Origin: Sphagnum magellanicum
Lineage: Eukaryota; Streptophyta; Sphagnopsida; Sphagnales; Sphagnaceae
Assembly: GCA_021904315.1 (NCBI GenBank)
Contig: CM038922.1
Location: 16,715,347 to 16,779,346, forward strand
Direction: 5' to 3'
Length of the DNA: 64,000 bases
This document shows, in pieces, positions 11,461 to 24,100 of this stretch. The notes under the pieces are model-generated. The model was not told the origin of the DNA, ran no database searches, and was given only the letters and a program-made list of their open reading frames with translations. The translations under genes and the position numbers were made by a program. Numbering within the stretch: the first letter of the stretch is position 1; every line of letters begins with the position of its first letter.

Positions 11461-13059
11461 AACACATTTTATTTATATAAAATAATGGGTGTCTGTCCAC
11501 AGATTCTTGATTCGGTAATTCGTGATTAGCTAGAGCCCCCCCCCCGGTCCCTTGAGAGCCCCCAACCAAAACGAGTGGCGGTGAAACCTCTAGAATGTTC
11601 GCTTTCACAGTGTGGGCATGTATTTATGAAGATGAGCGTAACAACGGTGACCTTGTGTGTTGGCCACTTCCTTTTATTTTTCCAAGGATTGTGGCAATTG
11701 TTTAGAATGCCATCAAAGCATGAAATCAAGGGATGTGGAACTATTGCTCCCACATGAAAATTGCATAGTTAGACTACTGGTTCAAACCAGGAGGGAAATA
11801 AAAGAGATTTCGTGTTTTGCGAGATTCGCGAGGTGGAACGGCAAACATGCTACTAAGGAAGAGAACGGCGGTTGTGCACGATGATAGTAGCGACTACTTT
11901 GATGAAGAAGATGAAGCCATGAAAGAGGAGGAGGATGCCGTGAAAAAAGAAGAGGTTGACCTGAGGGAAGGTGGATAATAGGATGATGTAATAGGACAAA
12001 TGCCATCAATCTTAAAGAGTGTTGACTATGTAGGGTGTTAACAAAAGCTAGGAAACAGCAACAGTAGTAGTGAAATTAGATTTTGTACTTACTTACACAG
12101 GTATGGAGGCATTGTAAAATCATCTTAATGTGAAAAAGAAGAAGAAAAAGATCTTATTTGCCCCATACCATCATCATCATCATCATCTTGTAAGATTTGG
12201 CCACCTTGAAAATCAACAGCAAGCCCAAAGAAAGAAGCTATTGAAGCATTAGGCAAGCTCTGGTAGCAATAGGAGTGGGAGGAGGAGAAGGAGCATTCAG
12301 AGCGTACATGAAGGTGCTGGAGTTAGCTTGTGTTACAGAGGAGGAGGAGCGATGACATTTGCATTTGGAAAGTCATCAGCAGTAGCAACAATAACTGCCC
12401 ATGGTGTGAACGGTGGTGTCCAGAAAAGGGTGCGCTAGAGCCATTGCAATTGCCGCTTCCGTGAGTTTGACGCCATGCTTCTTGCTCTTCCTTACATTGG
12501 CGTTGATCACTAATACTATTGTCTCCACCGTTGCCGCCATCCAACAAGAGTGGAGGAGCAATGGAGAAGAAGAAGATGATGGGGGTGGCAGTAGCAATAG
12601 TAATGTGCATTTTTTTGCCTTCTTCTTTGAGCTATTTTTTCTCACTTCAAAACCAACTCCCTTGATCAACCTCTTGTAGTATGTGGTCAATCCTTTGTGA
12701 AGGTAATTATGTGGAGTTTGTGACAAGTTGAATTTGATTTGTAACTTCTGGGGAAAGTCGCAATTGTTATAATGAAATGTTTCTGTTGCAATTTTTTTTG
12801 AAATGGAGACTATCCTGCCAATAAACAAGGAACCCTAGCAACTATTTTTGAACCTTGACTGCCCGTGTTGCAATTTGAGGTTGTTGCTAAGGGGAACATG
12901 GTAAACTCAATGCTACTATATAGAGACCACACCCATTCAATTTGCATTGAACATGACACGGATGTTGCCGATTGCCAAATTGCCTGGGGATATGTTGACC
13001 CCGAGGTTAGACTTGCGCTTGTCGTAGTGGTAATTAAATATGAAGTTATGCTATTGTGT
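11461..13059. other. Intergenic stretch left of the Helitron
   Basis: No recognisable gene. It contains a C10 run at 11,536-11,545 and GC-richer segments around 11,820-11,960 and 12,400-12,600 whose open frames on both strands resemble no known family. The left end of the Helitron probably lies somewhere in the last few hundred bases but no terminal motif was identified. Confidence 0.45.
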
Positions 13060-13237
13060 TTTCAGAGCCTGACTCCATTTTATTTCCAATTGAAAGAATT
13101 GTAGATGAGGCCCTGGAGCGCCACGCAAATATGCAAATGACGAAAAAATGCGAACAACTGTTCAAAAACATCAAAGATTCCACCGCGCTATAGTAGCTGT
13201 CGAAAGGGCTGCATGTAATGGGGCCCAACATTAGGAA

Positions 13238-14069
13238 TGTCGCAACCCCACTTTGGGGCTAAGTGTGAGAATGCAACTCACACTCCCAAAAGTGAGAAAA
13301 TGAAGTCCTCCGGGACTCCCGAAAACTCAGAAGATGATTTGAGGGGTCAAATCTCCTCGCCTTGGCACGTTCTTTATATCAATGGAAACCTCTTGAAGCG
13401 TAGATGTCCAAAATGGCCTCGCATTGCCCATTTGGACATCTGCAGCCCAATTTATGGGCAAAAGAAGGGCCGGGAGTCAAGCTGCCAGTTTGACTCCCGA
13501 CCACTAGAAGTCGAGAATCGACCTCTTTTTGACGTCGCCTCAAGGAGTGCGACATGGCGTTGGAAAGCTCTCGACGAGAGCTACAACTCTGGTTAAGAGC
13601 TTGTCCCAATCCGAATTCGGGGCGAGGAGCTATGGCCGTCCAAAGTCCTGGGACTCCAACCTGGGACTCCAACCTGGGACAATTTCGGGACTCCAACTTG
13701 GGAGTCCCGGGAAAAAGAGCCATTTGGATGTAGCCTCGGCGGAGAGCTGCAGAGTATACTATATGGGGAAGGTAGTGGCTTCCCCCGAGTCCGGGCCGTG
13801 GTGAGTCGAGTAGTCCAAGTTGCCCGTGGCTTGTCCTAACACCCAAGGGTGTTCCTAAATGCTAACTAACCCTCTTATGGTTGGTTTCGGATGCAGATTG
13901 AAACTTGATCTTCTAGTCCATCTTCCTAGTCTAATCCCGGGACTTTTAGCATGCCCCTCTACCCTTCTTTAGTGCTAGAAGTCGGGAACGCCCCTCAAGT
14001 CCCAACTTTCCGCAACTCAACATAGTTGGACCCTCAAGTGGGTTCAACCCGAGACTTGGGAGTGCGTCA
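13238..14069 (+). mobile_element. Solo LTR 1 of an LTR-retrotransposon family, inserted in the Helitron
   Basis: An 832-bp fossil LTR beginning TGTCGCAACCCCACTTTG and ending ACTTGGGAGTGCGTCA, with the TG...CA ends usual for LTRs. It is flanked by the 5-bp target duplication AGGAA (13,233-13,237 and 14,070-14,074). It matches the copies at 15,164-15,985 (same orientation) and 17,887-18,714 (opposite). No internal retrotransposon region is attached, hence solo. It is rich in GGGAGTCCC-type motifs. Confidence 0.88.
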
Positions 14070-15163
14070 AGGAAGCACAGTGTATGATTGATATTGCTCA
14101 ATGATTATTGAAAAACGTGGAACGGCACGCGAGAGCGTGTGCTATTGAAACATAGTGAACTCATTAGACCCAATTAATGATAGATGTTGCGTGACATGTT
14201 GAATGACACCGCATTGCGTGCGTAGAGGATCAACTTTAAGCTGGACAACACATGGCCCTGCGAGATTTGTGGTACCCCTTGGCCGACTTGCAAATAGACT
14301 AACAAATGTTCTGACGCTAAATAAACAATGCAACCATTGTGGTTCTCGCTTTTGGATCGAAAAACGCATGGGGGGCTCTCTTCAAAGACCAACTATAGTA
14401 AATGTTGTGCCTTAAGGAAAATTCTTTTGCCTCCTATTCACACCCTGCCAAAGTACATGGAGATGTTATAAGATCGACAAAATGCCGAATTGCGTAAACA
14501 TCTCCATTTGTACAATGTTGCATTCGCATTTACATCCACAAAGGTCTAGAGTGTGGGCTTCGAATTCAAACTAGGAGTGCATACCTACAAAGTGCAAAGA
14601 GGATTCTACCATTTGATTGTTGGTATGGAACCCGCAGAAGGGCAATTGCCACACTTTCTTCAGGCTTATGTGCATGATGGGGCAAATGAAGGTTCGAATT
14701 GGCAAATGCAGAACCCCAATCCAAGCTCAGCGCATTTGACGACACTTTGCATGATCCTCAGGCGTGTCAATCCTTATGTAAACGTCTTCGTTCATGCAGT
14801 TGACCGTCTCCCTACAAACCTTGCAAAGGAGGTCCACATCTGCATTACAATTAGCTGTACCTCGTGAAACGGAATTGTCCGTCGTTACAATGTCCCTACG
14901 ACAAATGAGGTTGCAATGATAATTCCTGGCGAACCGAGAGAGGCTGGAGATTGCAATGTCATTGTATAGCGGCGATATGGAGGTGGTTTACAGTGGATGA
15001 ACGAGTTAACACCTTTTTACAATCCTTTACAATACTCGTTGCTTTCCCTCGTCGGGGAGGATGGAAGGTCTAAAAATTTGTGGCTACAAAACAATCAGGA
15101 CGGAGCACGCACAAGGGTCTCAATGGCAACTTATTACACACAAAGAGTGCACTTTAGCGGTGA

Positions 15164-15985
15164 TGTTGCAACCCCACTTTGAGGGAAATGTGAGGTCACC
15201 ACTCACACTCCCGAAAATGGGACTTGGGAGTCCTCCAAGACTCCCAAAAACTCAGAGCGCAATTGCAGGGGTCAAAACACCTTGCATTGAGGCGTTTTTT
15301 ATATCATTGGAAAGGTCTTGAAATGTAAATGTCCAAAATGGCCTCACATGAGCCATTTGAACATTTATAACACAAGTTATGGTCGAAAGAAGGGCCAGGA
15401 GTCAAATTGGCAATTTGACTCCCGACCATTAAAAGTTGGGAATTGACCTGATCCCAGTGCGTGCAGGTGGATTGCAACACACCCTTGGAAAGCTCTCAAG
15501 GAGAGCTACAACTTTGATTTAGACCTCATCCTGATTCGAGTTTGGGGCGAGAAATTATGAACGCTCAAAGTCCCGGGAGTCCAAACCGGGACAGTTTTGG
15601 TACTCCACTTTGGGAGTCCCGGGAAAAAGAGCCATTTGGATGCAAGTGCGGTGGAGAGTTGCAAAGAATACTATATGGGGGAAGGTGGTGGTTTCCCCTG
15701 AGTTCGGGCCGTGGTGAGTCAAATGAGTCCAAGGTTGCCCGTGGCTTGTCCCAACACTGAAAGTGTGCAGAATGAGTTTTAGCCAACTTGTTGGTTGGAT
15801 TTGGATGCATGACCGAATAACTAAGTAGCTTGTCCCTCTTCTTAGTCTAATCTCGAAGCTTTCAACATGCCCCTCTTACCCCCTTTAGTGCTGGAAGCTG
15901 GGAACGTGCCTCGAGTCCCCCATATTTTCGCAACTTGAGTGATCCAGCCCCAACTTGGGCTAACTAGGGACTTAGGAGCGCGTTA
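15164..15985 (+). mobile_element. Solo LTR 2, same family, inserted in the Helitron
   Basis: An 822-bp fossil LTR, same orientation as solo LTR 1, beginning TGTTGCAACCCCACTTTG. Near-identical 5-bp flanks (GGTGA at 15,159-15,163; GGCGA at 15,986-15,990) fit a target duplication that has aged. Helitron coding sequence resumes immediately on its right, with residues expected just before the VGQQIVLPTSF block. Confidence 0.83.
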
Positions 15986-17886
15986 GGCGAACCCTCCACT
16001 CTGCATCTTGGTGGTTGCCTTTCTCAGCCTATCGTCGACGTTGCTACTAAGACAAAACAGAACATTTTTAATTTTTGGTGCTAAACCAAGCTTTACTTCG
16101 TGTGGGACTCTATTAAGGCTGGCAGATATGGTCGAACATGATGTTCAATTAGATCCTGTGCAAGTGGGTCAGCAAATTGTTCTCCCAACTTCATTTCGCG
16201 ATTCTCCACATTTAATGGTGCAAGCGTATCAAGATGCGATGGCTATTGAATGAAGCAAAGGAATTCCGAATGTCTTTTTCACATTCATTTGTAACTTGAA
16301 TTGGTAGGAAATAAAGGCGGAGCTCGAGCCCAACCAAACAATTTCTAACCGTCCATATTTGGTTGCTCGCATATTTTAGATGAAGGTGAAAGCCCTTTTT
16401 AAAGGAGTGGCAAAAATTGGATGGTTCTCCAAAGTTATTGGGAACATTTGGGTAAGGGAATACTAAAAACGAGGCCTACCTCACATCCATTTGCTCCTTA
16501 TTTTTCCTCCAGAGCACACAACCAAAGACATAAATCGCTTGGTGGTGGCGGAGCTTCTTCTTCCAGAGAACACACCTCTTTTTGAAACGTTCACAAAATG
16601 TTTGTTGCACGGACCGTGCAGCCAAGAATACCCCAACGCACCTTGCATGGTCAACGGTGTATACAAGAAACGTTATCTGCGAGCTTTCTCCGAGGAGACA
16701 ACATAAGGCGAAGATGGTTACCTTGTCTACTGTCGGTGAAATGATGGTTGAATGTTTCAAAAGATTCCATATGGCTTTGCATACGACAACCGATGGGTGG
16801 TGCCCCACAAGCCCTACATTACCAAGATGTTTGATGCACATATTAATGTTAAGGTGTCCACCGGTATTCGGAGTGTCAAATACCTTTTAAAATATGTTTA
16901 CAAAGGTCTTGACCGTGTTGCAACAGTGATCGCCATTCCAACAAATGAAATTCAACAATACATTGATGCTCGATATATGAGCGTTGCTGAAGGGGTCGAT
17001 TCCTTACTTTCATTCAAAAAGCATATGGAATGGCCACCTGTCACTCGATTAGTTGTTCATTTGCCAGGACAACATAATGTCATTTTTAACGAAAATGAAA
17101 ATTTGGCCGTTGTTCAAGGTTGTTCAAGTTGTTGCTCGCCAGAGAACCACCTTGACCACCTACTTTGCATATAACGTTCAAATGTGGATGGGTGGAACGT
17201 GGTGCATGCGGACTTCCCTGTTGATCATGTTTGGAAAATTCGAGAAAAAGTTTGGTCGGCCCAACAACGAGGAGAAAAAGTTGTTGGGTGAATGTATTTC
17301 GTACATCCTGCCGTTGGTGAACGCTTTTTCCTCCATCTCCTACTTACTGTCATACCGGGTGTGACCTCTTTTGAACATCTTCAGACTGTTGATGACACAG
17401 AGCATCTAACGTTTCAAGTTGCTTGCGGAGCATTGGGATTATTGCAAGACGACACATAATGGGACACATGCATGCGGGAAACATGTATCAATCAAGACGC
17501 AAAAAGGTTAAGGAATCTTTTTGTGACTCTTTTACTGTTTTTTTTTCCTTTGAATCCGGAAGTGTTATGGGAAAGATATCGAAATGATATGTCGCATGAT
17601 ATGCGACATTGACGCATCACAAATGGAGGCATTGCCGAGGATGCCTACAACGACACTTTACTATTCTTTGAGGCCAAATTAACGTTGACGAACAAAGGCT
17701 TGCATGACTTTCTAGAAATGTTGCTTGTTTTTCCACCTGTAGAAATGTTGCCTGTCAATCCTCAATTGGTTGTGGCGTTTGACTACAATAGAGATGTACT
17801 CCATGGCTATGTCGACCAGAACTTCCTGTGGCTCAACATTTGCCAGGAAATAGTTATCACTGCAGTGTTCAACGTAGTAGCCCAAG

Positions 17887-18714
17887 TGACGCGCTCCCAA
17901 GTTCCAAGTTAGACCCAAGATGGGTTTAAATTATTTAAGTAGCGGAATTGTGAAGAACTCGGGGCATGCTCCCAGCTTTTAACACTAGAAGGGGTAGAGG
18001 GGCGTGTTGAAGCTCCAGGATGGGACTAAGAAGAGTGACAAGTTTTAGTTACTTATTCGAACCTGCATCAAACCAACCAACAAGTTGGTTAGTTCACTTT
18101 CTAGAGCACCTTTAGTGTTAGGACAAGCCACGGGCAACTCTAGACTCACAAGACTCACAAGACTCACCACGGCCCAAATTCAGGGGAAGCCACCACCTTC
18201 CCCACATAGTATTCTCTGTGTCTCTTTGCGGCACCTACATTTGAATGGCTTTTTGTCCCAGGACTCCCAAGGAGGAGTCCTGAAATTGTCCCAATTTAGA
18301 TTCTTGAGAGCTTGCGAGGTCATAACTCTTTGCTCAGACCTTCGATTGGGATGGGGTCTAAAGCAAACTTGTAGCTCTCCTCGAGAGTTTTCTAACGATG
18401 TATCGCACTCCCCCCACACACATTTGGGTCGGGTCGATTCCTAACTTTTAGTGGTTGGGAGTCAAATTGTCAATTTGACTCCCGACCTTTCTTTTTGCCA
18501 TAACGTGTGCTGCAGATGTCCAAATGGCCCATGCAAGCCCATTTTCGACATTTACACTTCAATAGCTTTCCAATGATATAAATAACACCCCAATGTGAGG
18601 TGTTTGGCCCCTGCAATCGAACCCTAAAGTTCTGGGAGTCCCGGAGGACTCCCAAGTCCCAATTTTGGGAGTGTGAATTTCATCCTCACACTCTCTCAAA
18701 GTAGAGTTACAACA
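17887..18714 (-). mobile_element. Solo LTR 3, same family, inverted, inserted in the Helitron helicase region
   Basis: An 828-bp fossil LTR in opposite orientation to the other two, flanked by a perfect 5-bp target duplication CCAAG (17,882-17,886 and 18,715-18,719). On the minus strand it begins TGTTGTAACTCTACTTTG and ends CTTGGGAGCGCGTCA. It lies just before the Walker A block of the Helitron helicase, so it entered after the Helitron was in place. Confidence 0.9.
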
Positions 18715-20327
18715 CCAAGGCAAAGGCGTAGTATTTTTCTTAGATGGTCTAGGTGGGTCAGGCAAAACCTTTGTATATAGTGTGTTATTGGCATTGGTTC
18801 GACGGGACGGACATGTTGCCATTAGGGTCGCTTCTTTCGGCATAGTAGCTTTCCCATTGGAAGGTGGACGAAACTCACATTCAATTTTCAAGATCCCAAT
18901 TGCCATTGGTAGGGATTCAATGTGCTTGACACCTGTGCAAAACAATTATGTTGAGCTGCTCCAAGAAGCAAAACTGATCATTTGGGATGAGGCTTCAACA
19001 TAACACTGACATTGTGCTGAGGCGATAGGCCGAACTTTACGTGACATCATGCAACGCCTGGATTTGCCCTTTGGCGGTAAAGTGGTTATCTTCGGGGTGA
19101 TTTCTGACAATGTCCGCTAGTGGTATTTAGAGGCTTTTGAGTAACAATCATTTTTGTGGCCCTCTCATGTTCGATTTTGTGGCATGAAGTGCACGTCTTG
19201 ACTCTCACAAGAAAATGAGATTGCATGCCAATCCCCTCTCCAGGCCATATGTTGAGTACTTTCTGAGAGTCGGCAATGGCGAAGAGTCTTCCATCATTGA
19301 TCATTTTCCACTAGAAGCTTACGCGGAGCCTTTAGTCAGAGTCAAGATCACTTTATACTCGAAAATCCATCAAGCGCCATTTTTAGATACCCTCATCCAT
19401 GCCGTTTTCCCAGCCTTGGCAATCAATTACTCAAACCATGGATACATGGACGATTGAGCTATTTTGACAACAAAAAATAAAATCATGAATTCTCTCAACA
19501 TTCAGATTGTCGAGGCTATGCCCGGGTGAGAGCACGTATTTTTGTTGGCAAACTCAGTGGAAACGGGGGACGACCAAGTTTTGGCGATTGGCATGAAATT
19601 TTTCAACACCATTACTTTAGCAGGTATGCCACCACATTGCCTGGCCTTCAAAGTTGGCGTCCCTATTATGTTACTGAGAAATCTTGATGCGGCCTTGGGA
19701 CTTTGTAACGAGACCCGTCTAATCATTTGGCGCCTAGCACGTAGATTGATTGTCACGGATCATTGGTGGCGCACATGCGAGGAATATTGTCAACATACTG
19801 CGCATCACCATGATAACAAACCGTTCGAAATGGCCATTCACCCTACAAAGGCGCCAGTTCCCTTTACAATTGGTATTCGTTATGACCATTAACGAGGCGC
19901 AAGGTTAGACCATGAAAATAGTTGGCATTTACTTGCTTGAACCTATTTTCACCCACAACCAATTGTATGTAGCTCTGTCACAAGTTATGCGTGTGAATGA
20001 CGTCTCTGTTTTTTGCCCAAATGGCAAGACAATGACCAATGTTGTTTATATGGAATTGTTGCAATGATCTTTCTTCTCTATCTATTGCCTGCTTTTCTTT
20101 CTCGATGGGTCAGAATTCCCACATCCAAATCACGAGTTGAAATTCCTTGCATTGGATGCACAAATGGTTGCAATGAAAGCTACGTTCATGATGTGCAGTT
20201 GTTGAAAACAGAATGCTTCCAAAATTCTTTTTGTCCCAACTTTGAACTGTTAACTAAACAATTCTCAAGGTCCTGTCAATCCTTTCTCTTGATCATTTTG
20301 CTTGCAAAATGGGTTTAGATACTTGTT

Positions 20328-20405
20328 GTTTCTATGAAAGATCATATAACTAGAACACCCTGCCCTTTTTTACGATAGTACACTAGAATGGGGGAAAGAA
20401 AAGTG
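20328..20405 (+). repeat. Short direct repeat, right copy (partner at 11,384-11,460)
   Basis: See the left copy. It lies about 260 bases beyond the last recognisable Helitron helicase sequence. Confidence 0.7.
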
Positions 20406-21060
20406 TAGTTGGCAACTCATATCTCACATTACTCTCCCTCCCACAACTCTCATCACAAAACTGTGGTGCACTGAAACCCTTATTGATATTAGTATTGATA
20501 TCAATGTTACACTGGTTTCAACCTCCAGTGGAGAAGTTATTGAGTATTGAACAAAACTTTCACTGAAAATTCATTTAAATCAAAACCAAAATTTATAAGA
20601 GATTTGGCCACACTCTTACTTGGTATTGGTGTTGGAAAGCCCTTGACGAGTAGGATTTAATGAAGGTGGTTTGAAATTTCCAGTAGTTTTTGTCATTGGA
20701 AATTCAATTAAATTACAAAAAATGGTTTTGGAAGGAAAATTTATTTGGGTAACCAATTCACACTTGGGACACTGACACATGCTACACTTATTATATGCTA
20801 TGGACAGATCATGGATGTGATAATCACAGTGGGTAGCACTGTGATTTCCTAACTGAACTTGATTGATATTCCTGCCTTGACACAGGTACTAATCTCCCCT
20901 CTTGCAGGCTCTATAATCTAATAAGCTATTCTATTTGTACAGGATTTATAACAGATCTACCTGGTTTTACAGCTCTTATTCTCAGTCACATTTCTGTAGT
21001 AGTATATACTATGGACAGATCATGGCTGTGCTAATCACAGTGGGTACCCAGTCTCATTAT
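20406..21060. other. Spacer between Helitron and gene A, mostly dispersed repeat
   Basis: No gene seen. It contains the dispersed repeat at 20,617-20,800 and a roughly 42-bp direct duplication (about 20,794-20,835 and 21,005-21,046, sharing CTATGGACAGATCATGG and AATCACAGTGGGTA). Confidence 0.6.
20617..20800 (+). repeat. Dispersed repeat, copy 1 (partner at 26,853-27,075)
   Basis: Shares with 26,853-27,075, in the same orientation and order: GGTGTTG-GGAAAG-CTTGA-GAGTAGGATTTAATG, a GAAAATTCC/GGAAATTC segment, GGTTTTGGAAGGAAAA, and a closing ACACTYGGGMC...CAC...GCYACACT stretch. The class is unclear. The phrase TTGGAAAGCCCTTGA also occurs near 52,108. Confidence 0.6.
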
Positions 21061-21164
21061 TTGTAGTTGCGTATGGATCTCCAGAGAAGGTGTTATGGTG
21101 TTCCGAAAAATCTGCCATGTTTTTGGTGCCATAACAGCCTTTTGTGCTGGTGCAGGAAAGACTT

Positions 21165-24100
21165 TCACTCAGCCAACCACTCATCCTCGTACTCTTCCAT
21201 CATCTGTATCTCCAAATAATCCAAATAAGCCTCAAAGAACATTGCTTCATCTTCCCGCATCCAGGTTTCTTCCAGCTCATCAGATACCTGTATCTCCATC
21301 TGGGTTTCTTCCAGCTCATTAGGTACCTGTATCTCCTCTGTTGACCATGCTGTAACTGACAAATTGAGGGTAATCTGTTTGCCTTCATTTGTTCCTTGAC
21401 TGTTTGCCATGCGTGGATCCTCAGGAGCAGGCTCAGTGATGACAGGATATGACTCTGGGGTGTAGTCTGATGACAATCCTGGCAACTCAAACTCCAAAAA
21501 GCTTGCTTCAAAATTTGCATCCCCTCCTTGGCTTGTTGAAATATTCCCAGTGATGACCGGAGTGTGGTCTGATGACACTCCTGGCAACTCAGACACCAAA
21601 AAGTTTGCTTCCAAATTTGCATCCCCTCTTTGACTTGTTGAAATATTTTCATTGCCATCAGTCCCATGACATGCTGCATCCAGTCTTTTGAACAATTCTT
21701 TCATCTGCCCCAAGTTCTGCTGGGATTTCTTGTAGTTGTCACACAGCTGGCACAGAATATCCATGAAACTGCTAGTACAATGTGACGACATGCAAAAGGA
21801 ACAAACAAGTGAACATGAGTTGCAGTGTCCAGCTTCAATTGGTCCAATGACACAAAAACATCCATGAAAGGACAACACATTAATGCTTGTTGACAAGCCA
21901 TCTAGAACTTGTGCAATCTTGTCAAGCTCCATGGTCGCCCACTTCTTGACTTGCACTTTCAGTGTCCAGCTCAGGCGAAGACAGGCTGAGCTGTAAGAGG
22001 TCCCAGGCTAACATGGAGTAGAATATCCCATGACTGAGAAAGGATTTCAATGCACACTTGCAACAAGGCCATGAATCCTAGCAGACAGATACTTCACATC
22101 CAAGCACATCTTCTATTTGTCAAAGAAAAACCTAAATCAATACAACAAGAGTGCAGCTGTAACCTGTGATAGGCAACCACAAGTATTAGAGGATAACCTC
22201 CAGTAGGCATGACAGCGCCACTGCCATCATTCTCCACTGATTTTGTCATGTCCCAACAAGGGGTGTAGATATATAGGTAGTAAATCTGTTCAAAATACCA
22301 GGCTAACAAAGGTAGAAAAATCTGCATATAAAGCTTGTTGCAAAGTTTGGAAGTGTTAAGAAAAACTCAGCAATCAAGAGGCCTACCTAACGAAAATTGA
22401 AGCTGTACAAGAGTGCTCTGGACAGCAGTCTAGTACACAACCTTCATAGTTTAGTGAACTAATGGTCTTCAACTTGGGCAAGAAGTAGAGCAGAGCATAG
22501 AAGCTTCTTAAGGTGCATTATTTAAGAGCTCAGGAAATAAAATTGAAAATCCAGCCAGTCTTATCTATCCATTTGCTTGCCAATCACAGAGTGTAACAGA
22601 CAGACAGAACCATCTTAAGGTAAGACTCTGGACTGCCACGGATTGAACATTTTCAATCAGGTCTTCACAAACAACGGAAGTACAATAACTCTCATGAGTA
22701 TCAGAAATCTCCATACTCAATATTAAGGACACCAGAACCAGACCAAAAACCTTTCCTTTTTAGGTCAAGAAAAAAACTCCCATATAAGGACTGAAGAAGC
22801 AGGAAAAGGAAAAACATAGAAGCGAAGAAGTAGAACAAAAAGAACACGCCTGATAGTAACTTATCTATTACTTACTTACTGACTTCACAAGCTCCCTACA
22901 GGGGGTATAGGCCAGTGTAACCACTAGCCTGCATACTGAGTTTCTGTCACAAGTTTGGAAGCAACATGAAGACTCGACCATGCTACCTGCTAGCACCCTA
23001 CACCCACACAAGGCAAAACACAGAGAAAACAGATGGAAAAAGAAGAAAACAGCAGGCACATTAGGAATAAAGAACAGAACATAACAGATAAAAGGGAGAA
23101 GAAGAATGAAGGCAAAGTGGGCATAAAAAAAAACTCTAATATGAAGTCATTTGGAAAACTCTGAAAGAAAGTTTGTCAAAATTCCAAAAAGAAAGTTCTC
23201 CTTATCAAGCAAACAACTAGAGCTCTTTAGAATAATCTTCAAAAGGTAGCCTTTATTCTTCATAAGGACAATAAGACTGATCATCTTGAAATGAAGCAAA
23301 CTTTAAGCTTAACAGAAGCAATGGACATATAATCTTTGACTAGGCTCAGTCTCTACTGCAAAATGCCCACAACAATTATACAATAATCTGACTCTTGAGT
23401 TTCTATAGCCTTTCCAGAAGCCACCAGAAAACTCATCACTAGATTGCTAGCACTCAAGAAGCATAGCTGATTGAAAAGTCATTAGTATCCTCATTCAAGC
23501 TGCAACAAGCTTCTGACGATGATGTTCATTTTGTTTTTAGCTTGTCCCTGTACAAGCAAGCATCCAAGCCTAAGGCAAGGAGAGGCCTAAATAGAGTACC
23601 CTCTATTTAATGTGCCCTTCCTGCACCCTGGGCATATCCTTCAAGCATACTACTGGTGACTACTTGGACAAGCACATCTGCTTGTGCCACTGGAAATCAT
23701 ATCCAGTTGTTTCAACACATATCCAGAGAAAACTCTAAATAATGCTATGAAGGTCCCCCCATTTTGTCAGTTCCGGTCATACCAGAACAAAGACCCCAAG
23801 AAATGAGAAGTCAGAGTGTCGTGAGTGACACTCACAAAGTTTCAAACCATTACCTTCATCATGAATCGCAACAACTAACTGCTATTACTCCCCACTGACT
23901 TGATCAGCTCTCAACAGAGCTTGTAGTCATGTGTGTAATTAGTCTGCTCAAATTTTCAGAAAAAAATTATACAAAAATCTGAGTACTTTCCAGAAGCAAG
24001 TTATCATATCACTAGCACTCCAGAGGCATAGATAAAGAGAAAAGTCAATAGTATCCTCATTCAAGCTCCAACAAGCTTGTGACCGTAAGCTTCATTCCAA

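Larger units (their letters stand above)
13060..20070 (+). mobile_element. Decayed Helitron (RepHel rolling-circle transposon), with nested solo LTRs
   Basis: Pieces of a plant Helitron Rep-helicase protein occur in order on the plus strand. A zinc-finger-like segment CNHCGSRFWIEKRM lies near 14,330. A Rep N-terminal segment lies at about 14,550-14,830. VGQQIVLPTSFRDSPHLMVQ and the following AYQDAMAI lie near 16,170-16,250. The HUH motif region GLPHIHLLL lies near 16,475, and LHGPCSQEYPNAPC near 16,610. The tyrosine motif KYLLKYVYKGLDR lies near 16,885. Helicase Walker A FLDGLGGSGKTF lies at about 18,735, LIIWDEAS at about 18,975, and the C-terminal GVPIMLLRNLDAALGLCNETR near 19,650, ending in an NQLYVALSQV-type helicase motif near 19,960. 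Many stops and frame changes separate these blocks, so no product is expected. Three solo LTRs interrupt it. Coordinates mark the discernible coding span only; the TC and CTRR ends were not found. Confidence 0.9.

Noticed and set aside
13379-13846. 155-codon minus frame and similar frames at 15.5-15.8 and 18.1-18.9 kb
   Set aside because: They lie inside solo LTRs, which do not code; the frames are chance products of GC-rich sequence.
11384-20405. The 77-bp repeats as LTRs of a 9-kb retrotransposon
   Set aside because: They are too short, have no TG...CA ends or target duplication, and the interior is a Helitron with no retroelement coding sequence.
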